Source: Tritrichomonas musculus
Lineage: Eukaryota > Parabasalia > Tritrichomonadida > Tritrichomonadidae
Length of the DNA: 64,000 nt
Assembly (NCBI GenBank): GCA_039105265.1
Contig: JAPFFF010000091.1
Location: forward strand, 40,084 to 104,083
Direction: 5' to 3'
Part shown: piece after piece, positions 33,985 to 44,814 of the stretch
Layout of the letters: each line of letters opens with the position of its first letter
How positions within the stretch are numbered: position 1 is the stretch's first letter
Translations under genes and position numbers: made by a program
Notes under the pieces: generated by a model
What the model was told of the DNA's origin: nothing
Database searches by the model: none
Seen by the model: only the letters and a program-made list of their open reading frames with translations

Positions 33985-34918
33985 TTGTTTCTTGGCTGAG
34001 TTGTTTCTTGGCTGAATTGTTCCTTGGCTGAGTTGTTTCTTGGCTGAGATGTTTCTTTGCTAAGTTGTTCCTTGGCTGAGTTGTTTCTTGGGTAAGTTGT
34101 TCCTTGGCTGAGTTGTTTCTTGGGTAAGTTGTTCCTTGGCTGAGTTGTTCCTTGGCTGAGTTGTTTCTTGGCTGAGATGTTTCTTTGCTAAGTTGTTCCT
34201 TGGCTGAGTTGTTTCTTGGGTAAGTTGTTCCTTGGCTGAGTTGTTCCTTGGCTGAGTTGTTTCTTGGGTAAGTTGTTCCTTGGCTGAGTTGTTTCTTGGC
34301 TGAGTTGTTTCTTGGCTGAATTGTTCCTTGGCTGAGTTGTTTCTTGGCTGAGATGTTTCTTTGCTAAGTTGTTCCTTGGCTGAGTTGTTTCTTGGGTAAG
34401 TTGTTCCTTGGCTGAGTTGTTTCTTGGGTAAGTTGTTCCTTGGCTGAGTCTGAGTTGTTTCTTGGCTGAGTTGTTTCTTGGCTGAATTGTTCCTTGGCTG
34501 AGTTGTTTCTTGGCTGAGATGTTTCTTTGCTAAGTTGTTCCTTGGCTGAGTTGTTTCTTGGGTAAGTTGTTCCTTGGCTGAGTTGTTTCTTGGGTAAGTT
34601 GTTCCTTGGCTGAGTTGTTCCTTGGCTGAGTTGTTTCTTGGCTGAGATGTTTCTTTGCTAAGTTGTTCCTTGGCTGAGTTGTTTCTTGGGTAAGTTGTTC
34701 CTTGGCTGAGTTGTTCCTTGGCTGAGTTGTTTCTTGGGTAAGTTGTTCCTTGGCTGAGTTGTTTCTTGGCTGAGTTGTTTCTTGGCTGAATTGTTCCTTG
34801 GCTGAGTTGTTTCTTGGCTGAGATGTTTCTTTGCTAAGTTGTTCCTTGGCTGAGTTGTTTCTTGGGTAAGTTGTTCCTTGGCTGAGTTGTTTCTTGGGTA
34901 AGTTGTTCCTTGGCTGAG
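33985..34918 (+). repeat. 470-bp tandem duplication with out-of-register junction
   Basis: The 464 bp at 33985-34448 (29 units) are repeated, as far as I can read without difference, at 34455-34918. Between them are 6 bases, TCTGAG. The CTGAG part equals the five bases preceding 33985 (33980-33984), and the T is the normal first base of the unit that should follow 34448. The simplest reading is a tandem duplication joining base 1 of one unit to base 12 of another. Sequence beyond 34918 continues as at 26609 in the related copy. Confidence 0.8.
34449..34454 (+). other. 6-bp phase break, the only register shift in the array
   Basis: TCTGAG stands where a 16-bp unit is expected. Units start at 1 modulo 16 before it and at 7 modulo 16 after it. 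It can be described as a unit lacking 10 bp or as a 6-bp insertion; comparison with the flanks favours a duplication junction. I checked the register at many points and saw no other shift. Confidence 0.9.
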
Positions 34919-36768
34919 TTGTTCCTTGGCTGAGTTGTTTCTTGGCTGAGATGTTTCTTTGCTAAGTTGTTCCTTGGCTGAGTTGTTTCTTGGGTAAGTT
35001 GTTCCTTGGCTGAGTTGTTTCTTGGCTGAGTTGTTTCTTGGCTGAGTTGTTCCTTGGCTGAGTTGTTTCTTGGCTGAGTTGTTTCTTGGCTGAATTGTTC
35101 CTTGGCTGAATTGTTCCTTGGCTGAGTTGTTTCTTGGCTGAGATGTTTCTTTGCTAAGTTGTTCCTTGGCTGAGTTGTTTCTTGGGTAAGTTGTTCCTTG
35201 GCTGATTTGTTTCTTTGCTGAGTTGTTCCTTGGCTGAGTTGTTCCTTGGCTGAGTTGTTTCTTGGCTGAGATGTTTCTTTGCTAAGTTGTTCCTTGGCTG
35301 AGTTGTTTCTTGGGTAAGTTGTTCCTTGGCTGAGTTGTTTCTTGGCTGAGTTGTTTCTTGGCTGAGTTGTTTCTTGGCTGAATTGTTCCTTGGCTGAGTT
35401 GTTTCTTGGCTGAGATGTTTCTTTGCTAAGTTGTTCCTTGGCTGAGTTGTTTCTTGGGTAAGTTGTTCCTTGGCTGAGTTGTTTCTTGGCTGAGTTGTTT
35501 CTTGGCTGAATTGTTCCTTGGCTGAGTTGTTTCTTGGCTGAGATGTTTCTTTGCTAAGTTGTTCCTTGGCTGAGTTGTTTCTTGGGTAAGTTGTTCCTTG
35601 GCTGAGTTGTTTCTTGGGTAAGTTGTTCCTTGGCTGAGTTGTTTCTTGGCTGAGTTGTTTCTTGGCTGAGTTGTTTCTTTGCTAAGTTGTTCCTTGGCTG
35701 AGTTGTTTCTTGGGTAAGTTGTTCCTTGGCTGAGTTGTTTCTTGGCTGAGTTGTTTCTTGGCTGAGTTGTTCCTTGGCTGAGTTGTTTCTTGGCTGAGTT
35801 GTTTCTTGGCTGAATTGTTCCTTGGCTGAATTGTTCCTTGGCTGAGTTGTTTCTTGGCTGAGATGTTTCTTTGCTAAGTTGTTCCTTGGCTGAGTTGTTT
35901 CTTGGCTGAGATGTTTCTTTGCTAAGTTGTTCCTTGGCTGAGTTGTTTCTTGGGTAAGTTGTTCCTTGGCTGATTTGTTTCTTTGCTGAGTTGTTCCTTG
36001 GCTGAGTTGTTCCTTGGCTGAGTTGTTTCTTGGCTGAGATGTTTCTTTGCTAAGTTGTTCCTTGGCTGAGTTGTTTCTTGGGTAAGTTGTTCCTTGGCTG
36101 AGTTGTTTCTTGGCTGAGTTGTTTCTTGGCTGAGTTGTTTCTTGGCTGAATTGTTCCTTGGCTGAGTTGTTTCTTGGCTGAGATGTTTCTTTGCTAAGTT
36201 GTTTCTTGGCTGAGTTGTTTCTTGGGTAAGTTGTTCCTTGGCTGAGTTGTTTCTTGGCTGAATTGTTCCTTGGCTGAGTTGTTTCTTGGCTGAGATGTTT
36301 CTTTGCTAAGTTGTTCCTTGGCTGAGTTGTTTCTTGGGTAAGTTGTTCCTTGGCTGAGTTGTTTCTTGGGTAAGTTGTTCCTTGGCTGAGTTGTTCCTTG
36401 GCTGAGTTGTTTCTTGGCTGAGATGTTTCTTTGCTAAGTTGTTCCTTGGCTGAGTTGTTTCTTGGGTAAGTTGTTCCTTGGCTGAGTTGTTTCTTGGCTG
36501 AGTTGTTCCTTGGCTGAGTTGTTCCTTGGCTGAGTTGTTTCTTGGCTGAGATGTTTCTTTGCTAAGTTGTTCCTTGGCTGAGTTGTTTCTTGGGTAAGTT
36601 GTTCCTTGGCTGAGTTGTTTCTTGGCTGAGTTGTTTCTTGGCTGAGTTGTTTCTTGGCTGAATTGTTCCTTGGCTGAGTTGTTTCTTGGGTAAGTTGTTC
36701 CTTGGCTGAGTTGTTCCTTGGCTGAGTTGTTTCTTGGGTAAGTTGTTCCTTGGCTGAGTTGTTTCTTG
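34491..36768 (+). repeat. 2.28-kb segment, copy 2 of pair with 31541-33818
   Basis: Counterpart of 31541-33818. The copies diverge at about 36770, where this copy has GGGTAAG and copy 1 has GCTGAA. Confidence 0.75.
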
Positions 36769-39589
36769 GGTAAGTTGTTCCTTGGCTGAGTTGTTCCTTG
36801 GCTGAGTTGTTTCTTGGCTGAGATGTTTCTTTGCTAAGTTGTTCCTTGGCTGAGTTGTTTCTTGGGTAAGTTGTTCCTTGGCTGAGTTGTTTCTTGGCTG
36901 AGTTGTTCCTTGGCTGAGTTGTTCCTTGGCTGAGTTGTTTCTTGGCTGAGATGTTTCTTTGCTAAGTTGTTCCTTGGCTGAGTTGTTTCTTGGGTAAGTT
37001 GTTCCTTGGCTGAGTTGTTTCTTGGCTGAGTTGTTTCTTGGCTGAGATGTTTCTTTGCTAAGTTGTTCCTTGGCTGAGTTGTTTCTTGGGTAAGTTGTTC
37101 CTTGGCTGAGTTGTTTCTTGGCTGAGTTGTTTCTTGGCTGAGTTGTTCCTTGGCTGAGTTGTTTCTTGGCTGAGATGTTTCTTTGCTAAGTTGTTCCTTG
37201 GCTGAGTTGTTTCTTGGGTAAGTTGTTCCTTGGCTGAGTTGTTTCTTGGGTAAGTTGTTCCTTGGCTGAGTTGTTCCTTGGCTGAGTTGTTTCTTGGCTG
37301 AGATGTTTCTTTGCTAAGTTGTTCCTTGGCTGAGTTGTTTCTTGGGTAAGTTGTTCCTTGGCTGAGTTGTTCCTTGGCTGAGTTGTTTCTTGGGTAAGTT
37401 GTTCCTTGGCTGAGTTGTTTCTTGGCTGAGTTGTTTCTTGGCTGAATTGTTCCTTGGCTGAGTTGTTTCTTGGCTGAGATGTTTCTTTGCTAAGTTGTTC
37501 CTTGGCTGAGTTGTTTCTTGGGTAAGTTGTTCCTTGGCTGAGTTGTTTCTTGGGTAAGTTGTTCCTTGGCTGAGTTGTTCCTTGGCTGAGTTGTTTCTTG
37601 GCTGAGATGTTTCTTTGCTAAGTTGTTCCTTGGCTGAGTTGTTTCTTGGGTAAGTTGTTCCTTGGCTGAGTTGTTTCTTGGCTGAGTTGTTTCTTGGCTG
37701 AGTTGTTCCTTGGCTGAGTTGTTTCTTGGCTGAGTTGTTTCTTGGCTGAATTGTTCCTTGGCTGAATTGTTCCTTGGCTGAGTTGTTTCTTGGCTGAGAT
37801 GTTTCTTTGCTAAGTTGTTCCTTGGCTGAGTTGTTTCTTGGGTAAGTTGTTCCTTGGCTGATTTGTTTCTTTGCTGAGTTGTTCCTTGGCTGAGTTGTTC
37901 CTTGGCTGAGTTGTTTCTTGGCTGAGATGTTTCTTTGCTAAGTTGTTCCTTGGCTGAGTTGTTTCTTGGGTAAGTTGTTCCTTGGCTGAGTTGTTTCTTG
38001 GCTGAGTTGTTTCTTGGCTGAGTTGTTTCTTGGCTGAATTGTTCCTTGGCTGAGTTGTTTCTTGGCTGAGATGTTTCTTTGCTAAGTTGTTCCTTGGCTG
38101 AGTTGTTTCTTGGGTAAGTTGTTCCTTGGCTGAGTTGTTTCTTGGCTGAGTTGTTTCTTGGCTGAATTGTTCCTTGGCTGAGTTGTTTCTTGGCTGAGAT
38201 GTTTCTTTGCTAAGTTGTTCCTTGGCTGAGTTGTTTCTTGGGTAAGTTGTTCCTTGGCTGAGTTGTTTCTTGGGTAAGTTGTTCCTTGGCTGAGTTGTTT
38301 CTTGGCTGAGTTGTTTCTTGGCTGAGTTGTTTCTTTGCTAAGTTGTTCCTTGGCTGAGTTGTTTCTTGGGTAAGTTGTTCCTTGGCTGAGTTGTTTCTTG
38401 GCTGAGTTGTTTCTTGGCTGAGTTGTTCCTTGGCTGAGTTGTTTCTTGGCTGAGTTGTTTCTTGGCTGAATTGTTCCTTGGCTGAATTGTTCCTTGGCTG
38501 AGTTGTTTCTTGGCTGAGATGTTTCTTTGCTAAGTTGTTCCTTGGCTGAGTTGTTTCTTGGCTGAGATGTTTCTTTGCTAAGTTGTTCCTTGGCTGAGTT
38601 GTTTCTTGGGTAAGTTGTTCCTTGGCTGATTTGTTTCTTTGCTGAGTTGTTCCTTGGCTGAGTTGTTCCTTGGCTGAGTTGTTTCTTGGCTGAGATGTTT
38701 CTTTGCTAAGTTGTTCCTTGGCTGAGTTGTTTCTTGGGTAAGTTGTTCCTTGGCTGAGTTGTTTCTTGGCTGAGTTGTTTCTTGGCTGAGTTGTTTCTTG
38801 GCTGAATTGTTCCTTGGCTGAGTTGTTTCTTGGCTGAGATGTTTCTTTGCTAAGTTGTTTCTTGGCTGAGTTGTTTCTTGGGTAAGTTGTTCCTTGGCTG
38901 AGTTGTTTCTTGGCTGAATTGTTCCTTGGCTGAGTTGTTTCTTGGCTGAGATGTTTCTTTGCTAAGTTGTTCCTTGGCTGAGTTGTTTCTTGGGTAAGTT
39001 GTTCCTTGGCTGAGTTGTTTCTTGGGTAAGTTGTTCCTTGGCTGAGTTGTTCCTTGGCTGAGTTGTTTCTTGGCTGAGATGTTTCTTTGCTAAGTTGTTC
39101 CTTGGCTGAGTTGTTTCTTGGGTAAGTTGTTCCTTGGCTGAGTTGTTTCTTGGCTGAGTTGTTCCTTGGCTGAGTTGTTCCTTGGCTGAGTTGTTTCTTG
39201 GCTGAGATGTTTCTTTGCTAAGTTGTTCCTTGGCTGAGTTGTTTCTTGGGTAAGTTGTTCCTTGGCTGAGTTGTTTCTTGGCTGAGTTGTTTCTTGGCTG
39301 AGTTGTTTCTTGGCTGAATTGTTCCTTGGCTGAGTTGTTTCTTGGGTAAGTTGTTCCTTGGCTGAGTTGTTCCTTGGCTGAGTTGTTTCTTGGGTAAGTT
39401 GTTCCTTGGCTGAGTTGTTTCTTGGCTGAATTGTTCCTTGGCTGAGTTATTTCTTGGCTGAGATGTTTCTTTGCTAAGTTGTTCCTTGGCTGAGTTGTTC
39501 CTTGGCTGAGTTGTTTCTTGGCTGAGATGTTTCTTTGCTAAGTTGTTCCTTGGCTGAGTTGTTTCTTGGGTAAGTTGTTCCTTGGCTGA

Positions 39590-40490
39590 GTTGTTTCTTG
39601 GCTGAATTGTTCCTTGGCTGAGTTGTTTCTTGGCTGAATTGTTCCTTGGCTGAGTTGTTTCTTGGCTGAATTGTTCCTTGGCTGAATTGTTCCTTTGCTG
39701 AGTTGTTTCTTGGCTGAATTGCTCCTTGGGTAAGTTGTTCCTTGGCTGAGTTGTTCCTTTACTGAGTTGTTTCTTGGCTGAATTATTCCTTGGCTGAGTT
39801 GTTTCTTGGCTGAATTGTTCATTGGCTGAGTTGTTTCTTGGCTGAGTTGTTTCTTGGCTGAGTTGTTTCTTGGCTGAATTGTTCCTTGGCTGAGTTGTTT
39901 CTTGGCTGAATTGTTCCTTGGCTGAATTGTTCCTTGGCTGAGTTGTTTCTTGGCTGAGTTGCTCCTTGGCTGAGTTGCTCCTTGGGTAAGTTGTTCCTTG
40001 GCTGAGTTGTTCCTTTGCTGAGTTGTTTCTTGGCTGAATTGTTCCTTGGCTGAGTTGTTTCTTGGCTGAATTGTTCATTGGCTGAATTGTTCCTTGGCTG
40101 AGTTGTTTCTTGGCTGAGTTGCTCCTTGGCTGAGTTGCTCCTTGGGTAAGTTGTTCCTTGGCTGAGTTGTTCCTTTGCTGAGTTGTTTCTTGGCTGAATT
40201 GTTCCTTGGCTGAATTGTTCCTTGGCTGAGTTGTTTCTTGGCTGAGTTGCTCCTTGGCTGAGTTGCTCCTTGGGTAAGTTGTTCCTTGGCTGAGTTGTTC
40301 CTTTGCTGAGTTGTTTCTTGGCTGAATTGTTCCTTGGCTGAGTTGTTTCTTGGCTGAATTGTTCATTGGCTGAGTTGTTCCTTGGCTGAGTTGCTCCTTG
40401 TCTGAGTTGCTCCTTGGGTAAGTTGTTCCTTTGCTGAGTTGTTCCTTTGCTGAGTTGTTTCTTGGCTGAATTGTTCCTTGGCTGAGTTGT
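39590..40490 (+). repeat. Type B block 6 (short)
   Basis: A short type B block with the edge unit at 40391-40406 and an extra 128-bp composite relative to its partner block at 55.1 kb. - strand open frames are 39218-40366 (382 codons) and 39538-39822 (94), both the polar repeat. A unique AATTATTCC unit (about 39781-39789) reads TTGTTCC in the partner. Confidence 0.8.
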
Positions 40491-41689
40491 TTCTTGGCTG
40501 AGATGTTTCTTTGCTAAGTTGTTCCTTGGCTGAGTTGTTTCTTGGGTAAGTTGTTCCTTGGCTGAGTTGTTTCTTGGCTGAGTTGTTCCTTGGCTGAGTT
40601 GTTCCTTGGCTGAGTTGTTCCTTGGCTGAGTTGTTTCTTGGGTAAGTTGTTTCTTGGCTGAGTTGTTTCTTGGCTGAGTTGTTTCTTGGCTGAGTTGTTT
40701 CTTGGCTGAGTTGTCTCTTGGCTGAGTTGTTTCTTGGCTGAATTGTTCCTTGGCTGAGTTGTTTCTTGGCTGAGATGTTTCTTTGCTAAGTTGTTCCTTG
40801 GCTGAGTTGTTTCTTGGGTAAGTTGTTCCTTGGCTGAGTTGTTTCTTGGCTGAGTTGTTTCTTGGCTGAATTGTTCCTTGGCTGAGTTGTTTCTTGGCTG
40901 AGATGTTTCTTTGCTAAGTTGTTCCTTGGCTGAGTTGTTTCTTGGGTAAGTTGTTCCTTGGCTGAGTTGTTTCTTGGGTAAGTTGTTCCTTGGCTGAGTT
41001 GTTCCTTGGCTGAGTTGTTTCTTGGCTGAGATGTTTCTTTGCTAAGTTGTTCCTTGGCTGAGTTGTTTCTTGGGTAAGTTGTTCCTTGGCTGAGTTGTTC
41101 CTTGGCTGAGTTGTTTCTTGGGTAAGTTGTTCCTTGGCTGAGTTGTTTCTTGGCTGAGTTGTTTCTTGGCTGAATTGTTCCTTGGCTGAGTTGTTTCTTG
41201 GCTGAGATGTTTCTTTGCTAAGTTGTTCCTTGGCTGAGTTGTTTCTTGGGTAAGTTGTTTCTTGGGTAAGTTGTTCCTTGGCTGATTTGTTTCTTTGCTG
41301 AGTTGTTCCTTGGCTGAGTTGTTCCTTGGCTGAGTTGTTTCTTGGCTGAGATGTTTCTTTGCTAAGTTGTTCCTTGGCTGAGTTGTTTCTTGGGTAAGTT
41401 GTTCCTTGGCTGAGTTGTTTCTTGGCTGAGTTGTTTCTTGGCTGAGTTGTTTCTTGGCTGAATTGTTCCTTGGCTGAGTTGTTTCTTGGCTGAGATGTTT
41501 CTTTGCTAAGTTGTTCCTTGGCTGAGTTGTTTCTTGGGTAAGTTGTTCCTTGGCTGAGTTGTTTCTTGGCTGAGTTGTTTCTTGGCTGAATTGTTCCTTG
41601 GCTGAGTTGTTTCTTGGCTGAGATGTTTCTTTGCTAAGTTGTTCCTTGGCTGAGTTGTTTCTTGGGTAAGTTGTTCCTTGGCTGAGTTG
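40491..41689 (+). repeat. Type A segment
   Basis: Type A composites, with TTGTCTCTTGG at 40711 (320 bp after the edge, against 352 bp in five other copies) and a GCTGATTTG-linked unit at 41287 that matches 56647. It includes the patch at about 41100-41250 that differs from the partner copy; at 41241-41270 two GGGTAAG units are adjacent, which is unusual. Confidence 0.85.
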
Positions 41690-44205
41690 TTTCTTGGCTG
41701 AATTGTTCCTTGGCTGAGTTGTTTCTTGGCTGAATTGTTCCTTGGCTGAGTTGTTTCTTGGCTGAGTTGTTTCTTGGCTGAATTGTTCCTTGGCTGAGTT
41801 GTTTCTTGGCTGAATTGTTCCTTGGCTGAGTTGTTTCTTGGCTGAGTTGCTCCTTGGCTAAGTTGTTTTTTGGATGAGTTGCTTCTTGGGTAAGTTGTTC
41901 CTTTGCTGAGTTGTTTCTTGGCTGGATTGTTTCTTGGCTGAGTTGTTTCTTGGCTGAGTTGCTCCTTGGCTGAGTTGCTCCTTGGGTAAGTTGTTCCTTG
42001 GCTGAGTTGTTCCTTTGCTGAGTTGTTTCTTGGCTGAATTGTTCTTTGGCTGAGTTGTTCCTTGGCTGAGTTGTTCCTTGGCTAAGTTGTTTTTTGGCTG
42101 AGTTGCTCCTTGGCTAAGTTGATTTTTGGCTGAGTTGCTTCTTGGGTAAGTTGTTCCTTTGCTGAATTGTTCCTTTGCTGAGTTGTTCCTTGGCTGAGTT
42201 GCTCCTTGGCTGAGTTGCTCCTTGGGTAAGTTGTTCCTTTGCTGAGTTGTTTCTTGGCTGAATTGTTCCTTGGCTGAGTTGTTTCTTGGCTGAGTTGCTC
42301 CTTGGCTGAGTTGCTCCTTGGGTAAGTTGTTCCTTGGCTGAGTTGTTCCTTTGCTGAGTTGTTTCTTGGCTGAATTGTTCCTTGGCTGAGTTGCTCCTTG
42401 GCTAAGTTGATTTTTGGCTGAGTTGCTTCTTGGGTAAGTTGTTCCTTTGCTGAATTGTTTCTTGGCTGAGTTGTTCCTTGGCTGAGTTGCTCCTTGGCTG
42501 AGTTGCTCCTTGGGTAAGTTGTTCCTTTGCTGAGTTGTTTCTTGGCTGGATTGTTCCTTGGCTGAGTTGTTTCTTGGCTGAGTTGCTTCTTGGCTGAGTT
42601 GCTCCTTGGGTAAGTTGTTCCTTGGCTGAGTTGTTCCTTTGCTGAGTTGTTTCTTGGCTGAATTGTTCTTTGGCTGAGTTGTTCCTTGGCTGAGTTGTTC
42701 CTTGGCTAAGTTGTTCTTTGGCTGAGTTGTTCCTTTGCTGAGTTGTTTCTTGGCTGAGTTGCTCCTTGGCTAAGTTGATTTTTGGCTGAGTTGCTTCTTG
42801 GGTAAGTTGTTCCTTTGCTGAGTTGTTTCTTGGCTGAATTGTTCCTTGGCTGAGTTGTTTCTTGGCTGAGTTGCTCCTTGGCTGAGTTGCTTCTTGGGTA
42901 AGTTGTTCCTTTGCTGAGTTGTTTCTTGGCTGGATTGTTCCTTGGCTGAGTTGTTTCTTGGCTGAGTTGCTCCTTGGCTGAGTTGCTCCTTGGGTAAGTT
43001 GTTCCTTGGCTGAGTTGTTCCTTTGCTGAGTTGTTTCTTGGCTGAATTGTTCTTTGGCTGAGTTGTTCCTTGGCTGAGTTGTTCCTTGGCTAAGTTGTTC
43101 CTTGGCTGAGTTGTTCCTTTGCTGAGTTGTTTCTTGGCTGAGTTGCTCCTTGGCTAAGTTGTTTCTTGGCTGAATTGTTCCTTTACTGAGTTGTTTCTTG
43201 GCTGAATTGTTCCTTGGCTGAGTTGTTTCTTGGCTGAGTTGTTTCTTGGCTGAGTTGTTTCTTGGCTGAGTTGTTTCTTGGCTGAATTGTTCCTTGGCTG
43301 AGTTGTTTCTTGGCTGAATTGTTCCTTGGCTGAATTGTTCTTTGGCTGAGTTGTTCCTTGGCTGAGTTGTTCCTTGGCTAAGTTGTTCCTTGGCTGAGTT
43401 GTTCCTTTGCTGAGTTGTTTCTTGGCTGAATTGCTCCTTGGGTAAGTTGTTCCTTGGCTGAGTTGTTCCTTTACTGAGTTGTTTCTTGGCTGAATTGTTC
43501 CTTGGCTGAGTTGTTTCTTGGCTGAATTGTTCATTGGCTGAGTTGTTTCTTGGCTGAGTTGTTTCTTGGCTGAGTTGTTTCTTGGCTGAATTGTTCCTTG
43601 GCTGAGTTGTTTCTTGGCTGAATTGTTCCTTGGCTGAATTGTTCCTTGGCTGAGTTGTTTCTTGGCTGAGTTGCTCCTTGGCTGAGTTGCTCCTTGGGTA
43701 AGTTGTTCCTTGGCTGAGTTGTTCCTTTGCTGAGTTGTTTCTTGGCTGAATTGTTCCTTGGCTGAGTTGTTTCTTGGCTGAATTGTTCATTGGCTGAATT
43801 GTTCCTTGGCTGAGTTGTTTCTTGGCTGAGTTGCTCCTTGGCTGAGTTGCTCCTTGGGTAAGTTGTTCCTTGGCTGAGTTGTTCCTTTGCTGAGTTGTTT
43901 CTTGGCTGAATTGTTCCTTGGCTGAATTGTTCCTTGGCTGAGTTGTTTCTTGGCTGAGTTGCTCCTTGGCTGAGTTGCTCCTTGGGTAAGTTGTTCCTTG
44001 GCTGAGTTGTTCCTTTGCTGAGTTGTTTCTTGGCTGAATTGTTCCTTGGCTGAGTTGTTTCTTGGCTGAATTGTTCATTGGCTGAGTTGTTCCTTGGCTG
44101 AGTTGCTCCTTGTCTGAGTTGCTCCTTGGGTAAGTTGTTCCTTTGCTGAGTTGTTCCTTTGCTGAGTTGTTTCTTGGCTGAATTGTTCCTTGGCTGAGTT
44201 GTTTC
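41690..44205 (+). repeat. Type B block 7
   Basis: The block contains three TTGATTTTTGG units (42119, 42407, 42775), where block 1 has one. It has a GGATGAG unit near 41870 shared only with the partner block (57230), and the edge unit at 44103. - strand open frames are 42402-44078 (558 codons) and 43154-43534 (126), repeat peptides only. Confidence 0.85.
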
Positions 44206-44814
44206 TTGGCTGAGATGTTTCTTTGCTAAGTTGTTCCTTGGCTGAGTTGTTTCTTGGGTAAGTTGTTCCTTGGCTGAGTTGTTTCTTGGGTAAGTTGTTC
44301 CTTGGCTGAGTTGTTCCTTGGCTGAGTTGTTTCTTGGCTGAGATGTTTCTTTGCTAAGTTGTTCCTTGGCTGAGTTGTTTCTTGGGTAAGTTGTTCCTTG
44401 GCTGAGTTGTTCCTTGGCTGAGTTGTTTCTTGGGTAAGTTGTTCCTTGGCTGAGTTGTTTCTTGGCTGAGTTGTTTCTTGGCTGAATTGTTCCTTGGCTG
44501 AGTTGTTTCTTGGCTGAGATGTTTCTTTGCTAAGTTGTTCCTTGGCTGAGTTGTTTCTTGGGTAAGTTGTTCCTTGGCTGAGTTGTTTCTTGGGTAAGTT
44601 GTTCCTTGGCTGAGTTGTTCCTTGGCTGAGTTGTTTCTTGGCTGAGATGTTTCTTTGCTAAGTTGTTCCTTGGCTGAGTTGTTTCTTGGGTAAGTTGTTC
44701 CTTGGCTGAGTTGTTTCTTGGCTGAGTTGTTTCTTGGCTGAGTTGTTCCTTGGCTGAGTTGTTTCTTGGCTGAGTTGTTTCTTGGCTGAATTGTTCCTTG
44801 GCTGAGTTGTTTCT
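44206..44814 (+). repeat. Type A segment between blocks 7 and 8
   Basis: Type A composites forming the right part of the first 2,368-bp copy. No TTGTCTCTTGG marker follows the edge here or after 46471, unlike the other eight edges. Confidence 0.8.

Larger units (their letters stand above)
28066..39589 (+). repeat. Longest type A array, about 11.5 kb
   Basis: Type A composites throughout, with CCTGGG at 28806 and GCTGATTTG-linked units starting at 30225, 32257, 33025, 35207, 35975, 37863 and 38631. The spacing of 768 bp occurs three times (32257-33025, 35207-35975, 37863-38631). It contains the only register shift in the window. No open frame of 75 codons or more is seen until the end of the 39218-40366 frame at the right. 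Confidence 0.9.
38790..44331 (+). repeat. 5.5-kb duplicated segment, copy 1 (partner at 54278-59691)
   Basis: Matches the 54-60 kb region at an offset of 15,488 bp on the left (TTATTT unit 39448/54936; open frame 39538-39822 / 55026-55310) and 15,360 bp on the right (edge units 40391/55751 and 44103/59463; open frame 42402-44078 / 57762-59438). The change is a 128-bp (8-unit) composite present twice here near 40.1-40.3 kb and once in the partner. A patch at about 41100-41250 differs between copies while keeping the same length. Elsewhere only scattered substitutions are seen, for example at 42172, 42176 and 42588. Confidence 0.85.
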
